Below are positions 58,001 through 64,000 of a DNA stretch of 64,000 bases, piece by piece. Numbering within the stretch: the stretch's first letter is position 1; every line of letters starts with the position of its first letter. Origin of the DNA: Eucalyptus grandis (lineage: Eukaryota; Streptophyta; Magnoliopsida; Myrtales; Myrtaceae); NCBI RefSeq assembly GCF_016545825.1, contig NC_052616.1:6200001-6264000 (forward strand), read 5' to 3'. The notes under the pieces were generated by a model. The model did no database searches, was not told where the DNA came from, and saw nothing but the letters and a program-made list of their open reading frames with translations. Position numbers and translations under genes: made by a program.

Positions 58001-59315
58001 TGTCCTATGATGCTTCATTTCCCTGCTAGCTTGTATGTATGATCCAAGAGTAATAATCCAGGTTCCTCAAATCTTGCTTCTTGAGTATTTTGTCCAAAAA
58101 ACTCAAAGGACTGACAGTTCGAGGAGAATGATAATGAATATCGTTTTATTAATGGAATATATTCTTATGCACCGCACAAAGTCAACTTGAGTATAATGTT
58201 TTTGTTTGTTTCATAGCTTTCTGGTGCAAGCCTTCATTAATCTGTGCGTTGTAGAACACGCTAATGGCATATATCTTGGCAGCCGACCTCCTTTTACTTT
58301 ATTCAGACTGCCTGTCAGTCCGCTGTTCCGTTGTATGAGGGATTTCTGTACAAAATCTAATTCAGCTTAACCTTGTTTGTGCCTTTAGCCAATTAAACAT
58401 CAGGAGCAACTAAAATTATTTCATACTATACTTCTCTGCAGGCCTGTGGAGCTGAAGATGATGGTTTATTCGCTTTTGACTTACATAGCGATGGAGATGG
58501 TCAAAGGTACTTCTTTTCCATGATCTTCTTCTTCTCTTTCATCACTTTCTGCTTGGAATACCAGTTTTTAGAACCCTAAATTCCATTTTGCAGGCATCTA
58601 AATGCTTCTGTCAATGAAAACGAGACCAATCATGCCTTGGGTACTAACGGTTCAGTTAGAGATTTCCCTCCGAAACAATCCTCTTATTCCTGCATCCAAA
58701 TGAATGGCAAAGAGGTTTTCCGTTTTGCCGTGCGCTGTGTGCCACAGTCAATCGAATCTTCCCTTGAGAAGGCCGGCCTTACTGGATCTAGCATCGACTG
58801 GCTGTTGCTTCACCAGGTGTTCTTCAAATTGCTGACTTAGCCATAAACAAATTTGGGATTTCATGTGAAAATTTTTCGCTCTAGTTTTGTCATCCTTCTC
58901 TTTTTTTGATCACTTATGTGACTCTGCATGTGTCCTTATTGCATTCTCCCGAACCAAAACTATAGCGATGGCTTACTTTGAATTCTGAGTACATAGATAC
59001 ATAAACATGTGAAAAACACTAGTCAGATTTTATGGATTACTTATCCAAAGAAGTATGGGAGAAGAACTGTAGAAACTGACACAGATGATGCAGGCAAACC
59101 AGAGGATCATTGATGCTGTAGCAACACGTTTGGAAATCCCTCGGGAGCGTGTCTTATCGAATCTGGCAAACTACGGTAACACAAGTGCTGCATCGATCCC
59201 CTTGGCCTTGGATGAAGCTGTTCGTAGTGGAAAGGTGAAGCCGGGCCACATGATTGCGACTGCAGGTTTCGGAGCTGGCCTAACTTGGGGGTCTGCCATT
59301 ATTAGATGGGGATAA
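55007..59315 (+). CDS. KASIII: 3-oxoacyl-[acyl-carrier-protein] synthase III, plastid
   Basis: Eight exons: 55007-55197, 56433-56581, 56980-57116, 57425-57530, 57647-57765, 58442-58506, 58594-58816 and 59094-59315, giving 403 residues. KAS III condenses acetyl-CoA with malonyl-ACP, the first step of fatty-acid chain building in the plastid stroma. The catalytic triad is present: Cys179 in ITAACSGF, His329 in LLLHQANQR, Asn359 in NYGNTSAAS. The C-terminus [17 protein letters not shown] is complete. The first about 65 residues are rich in Ser, Arg and Gly and poor in acidic residues, as in a chloroplast transit peptide. The start is the first ATG after a GA-rich leader. Intron 1 is the longest, at about 1.2 kb. 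It appears single-copy and intact. Confidence 0.96.
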
Positions 59316-59459
59316 AGCTTTACAACTTCCAGTGATCTATCAATGACTGAGCCTGAGAGTCCAGATACTGCACAAGGCAATCGCCATATTCTTGCTTTCA
59401 AATTTCACAGATTCTCTTAGGGAGGTAGCAATTTTGTTCCTTTGAACTCCAACGATTCA

Positions 59460-59465
59460 AATAAA
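59460..59465 (+). terminator. Likely KAS III polyadenylation signal
   Basis: AATAAA lies about 145 nt after the stop and is followed by T-rich DNA, the usual plant 3' UTR layout. It is the first match after the stop. Confidence 0.5.
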
Positions 59466-59707
59466 TTTTTATTTTTGTCCTTCAACTCTTGTGCAACTCT
59501 TGTACGCATTTGCCGTTGTTGGTCTTCCAACACGGCAAAGCTAGTGACAATCTAAATTATGCAGGTAAAGAAAAGCTCTTTCGTTTTGCGACCCCGGTAT
59601 TAGTTCTCCATTTCCATCGTTATTATTGTGAGCCTATCAATGTTTGAGCAAGAGAAGGGCGCAATGCACAACTGGCAATTCTGCAAGAAAGGAAATATGT
59701 CTGAATC

Positions 59708-59713
59708 TTTATT
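59708..59713 (-). terminator. Possible GT47 polyadenylation signal
   Basis: AATAAA on the minus strand, about 155 nt after the GT47 stop. With the KAS III signal it leaves about 240 nt between the two convergent transcript ends. Confidence 0.4.
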
Positions 59714-59868
59714 GCTAGTCAGATACATATAATGTAGTTCTTTCTGCAATTTTGCAGTCAATAAATAAGGGGACAAAAAATGAGGGGCAACAACAGACAA
59801 ACAAGCAAACAAGAAAATTACAAACAAGCACAAGAATGTAGTAACTCCACTCTCAAAGTTAGTGAAGC

Positions 59869-61194
59869 TCAAACTGAAACCTCTTCAAGTCTTGCTTTGA
59901 TCCTCTTCAGTGTACCCTCAACTGCAACATCAAATGCATCAATCGTAGACCTGAAACCAGGTGAGCCTCCATGTTTTCTGTATATGATTCTCGGTATCAT
60001 TTCCACAACTTTCTCTCTCATCCTCTTCACTCTCTCTATCGGTATCCCCATCAGCACATCGACTATCTTTAAACCTTTGTACACCACCTCCTCCTTCGGT
60101 ATCGTCACCGAGAACTCGTCGAATTCTTCCTCCGGCATATGCCACTGGTACTGCGACCTCGCCGATTGGTCCTCGAAGAACACCGGGATGCACCCGGCGA
60201 GGAGCGAATCGAAGGTCGACCTCCGCGTCGGCGTGTCCCCGGGAGGCTGCAAGCAGAACGCGGCCTTCAGCATCGGCCGCATGTACTTGATAGGGTTGTG
60301 CTCGCAAATGCCATTGGAGCAATCCACGAAATCACAAGTCTTGGCGTAGTACCCGCTGCCTGACGGGGGAGCTTCGGTCCCATTTTCGCACTCGAGCCTG
60401 ATGCTCCTCCTGATGTTGGGGGCCGCCGAGATGCCGCCCCCGCCGGCGAACAGCATAAGCGCGGTGCGGCGAGACCGGCGGACCCTGGCCATCCACGACT
60501 CGAGGAGGGGGGAGTCCGGCGGGTGGAAGGAGGTCGGGTAGGGGATGGCTTGCTCCTGCCAGGGCCAGGCTCTGGCCTCCAAAGTCAACGCGGTCACGTT
60601 ATAGAACTCGGGCAATTCCAGAAAGGAAGTGCCCCAGATGGGAGGGTCGTTGGACAACGGCTGCGAGAAGTCCCAGGCGGGGCGGGCCATGACGAGGAAG
60701 TGGTCGTGGCCGGAGCGGCGCTCCCAGATGCCCGGGTCGTTGGCCCGGAGGAAGCGGTACAGATCGAGGCCGTGGTCGGCGCTGGAGTTGACGTCGCGGC
60801 CGTAGAGGTAGTGGAGGGCGTCGAGGCCGGCGTAGTAGGGGAGGAAGACGGCGTCGGCGAGATCCGGGTCCGGGGTGAGGCAGGGGAGCTCGAGGACGCG
60901 GCGGTGGAAGACGAGCTCGAGCATGAGGGGGTCGGTGCGGAACCAGCTGCGGGAGCGGTTGTGGGTGGGCCGGCCGAGGCCGTGGTTGGCCAGGTAGGGG
61001 CAGAGGTCCTCGAGGAGCGGGTAGTCGGCGCAGGTGGCGAGGAGGTCGAGGTTGAACCGCGGCGGCAGGCGGCGGACGTGGATCCGCCGCCCCGAGCAGC
61101 CGTCGGGGACGGCGGCGGCGGCGGTGGGGTCCGAACGGGTCAGGCCCAGAACGGAAAGGAAGAGGGCGAGGAAGAAGGAGATGGTGGTGGCCAT
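59869..61194 (-). CDS. GT47 exostosin-family glycosyltransferase (xyloglucan galactosyltransferase-like)
   Basis: A single 441-codon exon, the usual layout for the plant MUR3/XLT2-related clade of GT47. A hydrophobic N-terminus (residues about 5-18, ISFFLALFLSVLGL) should anchor or direct the protein to the Golgi. The exostosin domain follows, with IHVRRLPPRFN near 38-48, AVFLPYYAG, DHFLVMARPAWDF, RTALMLFAGGGG, and the sugar-nucleotide-binding part near 320-365 (CLQPPGDTPTRRSTFDSLLAGCIPVFF). Such enzymes add galactose or related sugars to hemicellulose side chains; the exact acceptor cannot be told by eye. The coding strand is GC-rich in its first half. It converges with KAS III, 553 nt between stops. 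A CT tract abuts the start codon in the leader. Confidence 0.9.
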   Translation of the reverse strand: MATTISFFLALFLSVLGLTRSDPTAAAAVPDGCSGRRIHVRRLPPRFNLDLLATCADYPLLEDLCPYLANHGLGRPTHNRSRSWFRTDPLMLELVFHRRVLELPCLTPDPDLADAVFLPYYAGLDALHYLYGRDVNSSADHGLDLYRFLRANDPGIWERRSGHDHFLVMARPAWDFSQPLSNDPPIWGTSFLELPEFYNVTALTLEARAWPWQEQAIPYPTSFHPPDSPLLESWMARVRRSRRTALMLFAGGGGISAAPNIRRSIRLECENGTEAPPSGSGYYAKTCDFVDCSNGICEHNPIKYMRPMLKAAFCLQPPGDTPTRRSTFDSLLAGCIPVFFEDQSARSQYQWHMPEEEFDEFSVTIPKEEVVYKGLKIVDVLMGIPIERVKRMREKVVEMIPRIIYRKHGGSPGFRSTIDAFDVAVEGTLKRIKARLEEVSV

Positions 61195-61196
61195 GT

Positions 61197-61220
61197 AGAG
61201 AGAGAGAGAGAGAGAGAGAT
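61197..61220. repeat. GA/CT microsatellite at the GT47 start
   Basis: (GA)n runs from 2 nt upstream of the GT47 start codon, so the transcript carries a CT tract directly before ATG. A triplet-like GGCGAC repeat lies at about 61388-61412. Confidence 0.7.
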
Positions 61221-64000
61221 CTTTTCAGCCGTCCATCGAAGGGGAAGAGGAGCCACTCGCCCGATCGTGGGTCAGTTCGATCGAACTCAAAGTCACTGCC
61301 TTTGTCTCCTCCTTCTCTCTCCTCTTTCTCTCTCTACTGTGGCTCCGTTGCTTTTGTTTTTTTTTTTTTTTTTAACTGTCGGTGGAGGACGACGGCGACG
61401 GCGACGGCGACGACTCTGTAAAAACAGAGCCTGAAAACGCGGCGGCCTTTTCTTGCATCGTGAAGGAATCGGGGGAGGAAGAGGGGATCGCTAACTGCAA
61501 ATTTCCAGCACAAACCAAAGTCGTACGTGAATTTAATGAGGCGGGTTTTGAGCTTGACGATTGTTAAGGTGGCGATGATGGCTGTTGGCCTGTCATTAAT
61601 TGAAGAAACATGGAGATGATTAGAGTAGTAATGACTAATGAGGTGAAGCCTCGTCAAAATTGGAAATTACTTACAATAGACATCATATGTAGATCTATCA
61701 AATGGGTGGATTAGACTGAATTTGAGTTCGGGTCAAGTCGGGTCGGAAATGAACCAATCCAAATAGGTCTATTTAATTTGTTTTGATTCGTAATATATAC
61801 AATACAAATTTAGTGGCTCATGTCTGATCCGATCTATATTGTTAAAATACTTCAATATTTAATCTAATTTGCAAAGACTCGTACTCAAGAAAGATGGGGG
61901 AAAAGAATCAAGCGAGAGAGAAATTGAGTGAAGGCTAAAAAGAACGAAGAGAGTTATATTAAGTTGCAAATCCATTGATAATTCATTTAACACCTATATT
62001 ATATTTAAGCTCATTTACAACTCATTTACTTAATATAACTAACAAATTTATATGATCCATTTAACACTTATATATAAGTTAAGAAATGGTTGAATGACCC
62101 ATTTTGATTGGTCTAATCATAGGTCAAGGGTGCATCTGCACATTAAATGAATTTTTGACCCTCTCCTTTGATGAGGAGCGGTTTTATGCTCCTTGTGCCG
62201 ACGAAGAAACTCGTGCCCGAGTCGGGAAAAACCCTCCCGAGTCGTGCGAACCGCCCCGTCTCCGCATATCGAGTTAGGCCGGAGCCGGAAGTAAGGGCGC
62301 GATGAATTGGTTCTAGAGAGGTATTAATCGATTATAGAGGTCCAAAGAATTGGTTCTAGAGAGGTATTTAATCAATTACAGATGTCCAAAATGTCTGAGC
62401 TCATTGCGAAGGGCCACCGAAGACTTCAGCTCATTCTAATTCGATGCGGGCAGAAGGGCCACCAAGGATTTGGGCTCATTCTAATTCAATTTAAGCCCTC
62501 TCACTCGAATGCATTCCCCAAGCCCAATCTTCGTGCAAATGGAGCTAATTATCAGGTCAAACTTGATTCACGTGATCACTTGGCGTGTTCCTGTTCATAT
62601 ATACAAAACCTAGGAGAACAGGAAAGACCCATTATTCTACTGATCTTCTCGCACGGTTTTCGAGATTTTGAGGAACTGACTCGATCGCTTTACGGTCCGA
62701 CAACGTGACAGAGATCAGGTGGGAATCTTGATTATAATTACCTCTCTAGGCTCTCTCATTGACCCCAAATGACGACAAGATTAGGTCCGCTGGTCATATG
62801 TTCAGCCATGTGAGTTTCTGAATCCTCTTATTAAACTTGAGCAAGCTCTCAGCTGAACCAGCCACAAAACACAACTGAGGCAGCATCATCTGCTAATCTT
62901 AATCTGCGTGGAACTCGTGCAAGATTTGGTAATCTGGTCGGTTTGACATGTATGGGAGGTTTTCTTCTTTTGGTTCTTCTTATCCACAAAGGGATGATTT
63001 TTAAGTATAGAATGGCAGCTGTACCATAAAAGAATTTTTATTCCGTCCATTGGTTTAAAAAAAATGAGAGCTACTTGTACAATTATTCTTAATCTATTAT
63101 GTGAATAACAGTTTGTTTGGAAAAAGAAGAAGCAAATGACAAATAATTAGAATTTTTCACGGAATTCAAGAATTTGTGGCTTGCAACATATCATTACTTT
63201 CATAGTAATTTAAAGAATGTTATGCTAGCAAAACCCTTAAAATATCATTTCACGGGTAATGTCAAGCGACAAATTTTACCTTGAACGACAAGTCGAAGCC
63301 TTGTCATAAGAGATCCAGGATTTGAGAAAAGTGTTTAGCTTGGATTCGAGTCTAGAAAAACCTAACTAACCGAATTTGGAAATTCGATGAAAATCCTTTG
63401 GCCGTGTTTGGTGGACTTGATATAACTCCGGATATAATAATTTTTATCTTATTCGGTGTTTGGGAGAATACTAGATTTGGATATGTTCGGTTGTGATTCA
63501 GATAAATAATCCCACATGGGAGGTGTGATAAAGCTCACATAAGAGGTGTGATAAAGCCTGATAGGATATGTAATATCAAAAAAGAAACTGAAGAAAAAAA
63601 GACAGAATAAGGAGAAAAATTTGATGGACTCATTTCGCTGCTCACCAATCGACATTGTCCCCACCATGTTTGCACATCTCAGTTGATCTCTCTTCTCTCC
63701 ATCGTCTCGCCACCATCACCCTTGACCCTAAATGCGATCGCCTTAGATCGCTGCTTCCGGCTCCGTCATGCGCAGCCATCAAGAGTTCCAATGAACACTG
63801 CTCAATAGAAGGATAGCAATGACAGGTTAGATTAATGGGTTTGCCAAGGAGGGTTCATTTATATGACCCATTTAATCTGTTGATGATGGGTCATCGAAAC
63901 GAGGTTGTTTATTAGAATCTATTTATATTTTTTGGGACATTTTGGATCTACATCTTGTCCATGTTTAGTATTCTATTTTGTGCTGTCAAAAGTTCCTTAG
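61221..64000. other. GT47 upstream region and terminal spacer
   Basis: 61221-61600 is the probable GT47 promoter and is GC-rich at first, with a T tract at 61357-61374. At 62300-62370 the phrase AATTGGTTCTAGAGAGGTATT occurs twice about 50 nt apart. From 63390 a GGCCGTGTTTGGTGGACTTG start suggests another MITE, but I cannot find its other end. The remaining short frames are not convincing genes. Confidence 0.4.

Noticed and set aside
60523..61434. 303-codon plus-strand open frame opposite GT47
   Set aside because: It is the GC-rich antisense shadow of a clear exostosin gene; the product is low-complexity Val/Gly/Glu with no domain.
1..64000. A biosynthetic gene cluster joining FMO, KAS III and GT47
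   Set aside because: The genes belong to unrelated pathways, are separated by long repeat-rich spacers, and only the FMO copies are tandem.

Overview
The window is plant nuclear DNA, almost certainly from a dicot. The evidence is spliced genes with GT-AG introns, plant-only families (a PLATZ zinc-finger factor, a plastid KAS III, a GT47 exostosin), Ty1/copia and LINE retroelements, an endogenous plant pararetrovirus, and AT-rich spacers full of TIR/MITE elements. A woody rosid such as a Myrtaceae species is my guess from the repeat style; nothing in the sequence proves it.

Positions 1-39800 hold a tandem array of flavin-containing monooxygenases of the plant FMO GS-OX-like type, all on the plus strand; I number them FMO-1 to FMO-6. 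FMO-1 is only a last-exon remnant at the window edge. FMO-2 is a pseudogene with a LINE 3' fragment in the place of exons 2-5. FMO-3 is a pseudogene with many lesions. FMO-4 (14011-15975) and FMO-6 (35602-38963) look intact, with seven exons and 450 and 456 codons. FMO-5 (30833-32771) is nearly complete but dead: a 19-nt deletion removes the FMO signature motif and exon 5 has a stop. A tRNA-Gly(GCC) gene lies downstream of FMO-1, -2, -3 and -6 on the opposite strand and was copied with the array; two of the four copies keep the full consensus. Units 1 and 2 are near-identical direct duplicates offset by about 5.68 kb.

Between FMO-4 and FMO-5 lies a nested block of about 13 kb (17748-30815). 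It consists of a decayed Caulimoviridae genome on the minus strand, a solo LTR inside that genome (19242-20149, duplication ATTGC), and a Ty1/copia element on the minus strand. The copia 5' LTR stops 17 nt before the FMO-5 start codon, and its 3' LTR is truncated where it meets the viral movement-protein region.

Positions 39800-64000 hold three ordinary genes in repeat-rich DNA: a PLATZ factor (43557-42287, minus, five exons), a plastid 3-oxoacyl-ACP synthase III (55007-59315, plus, eight exons, catalytic Cys/His/Asn present) and an intronless GT47 exostosin (61194-59869, minus). The last two converge. No shared pathway links the gene neighbours.

The spacers carry several TIR element families. 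Their most unusual feature is a shared layout: outer inverted repeats, then a polypyrimidine arm on one side and a polypurine arm on the other, around a GC-rich core. It recurs at about 2.2-3.1, 7.9-9.5, 16.8-17.6, 33.6-34.4 and 48.9-49.6 kb.
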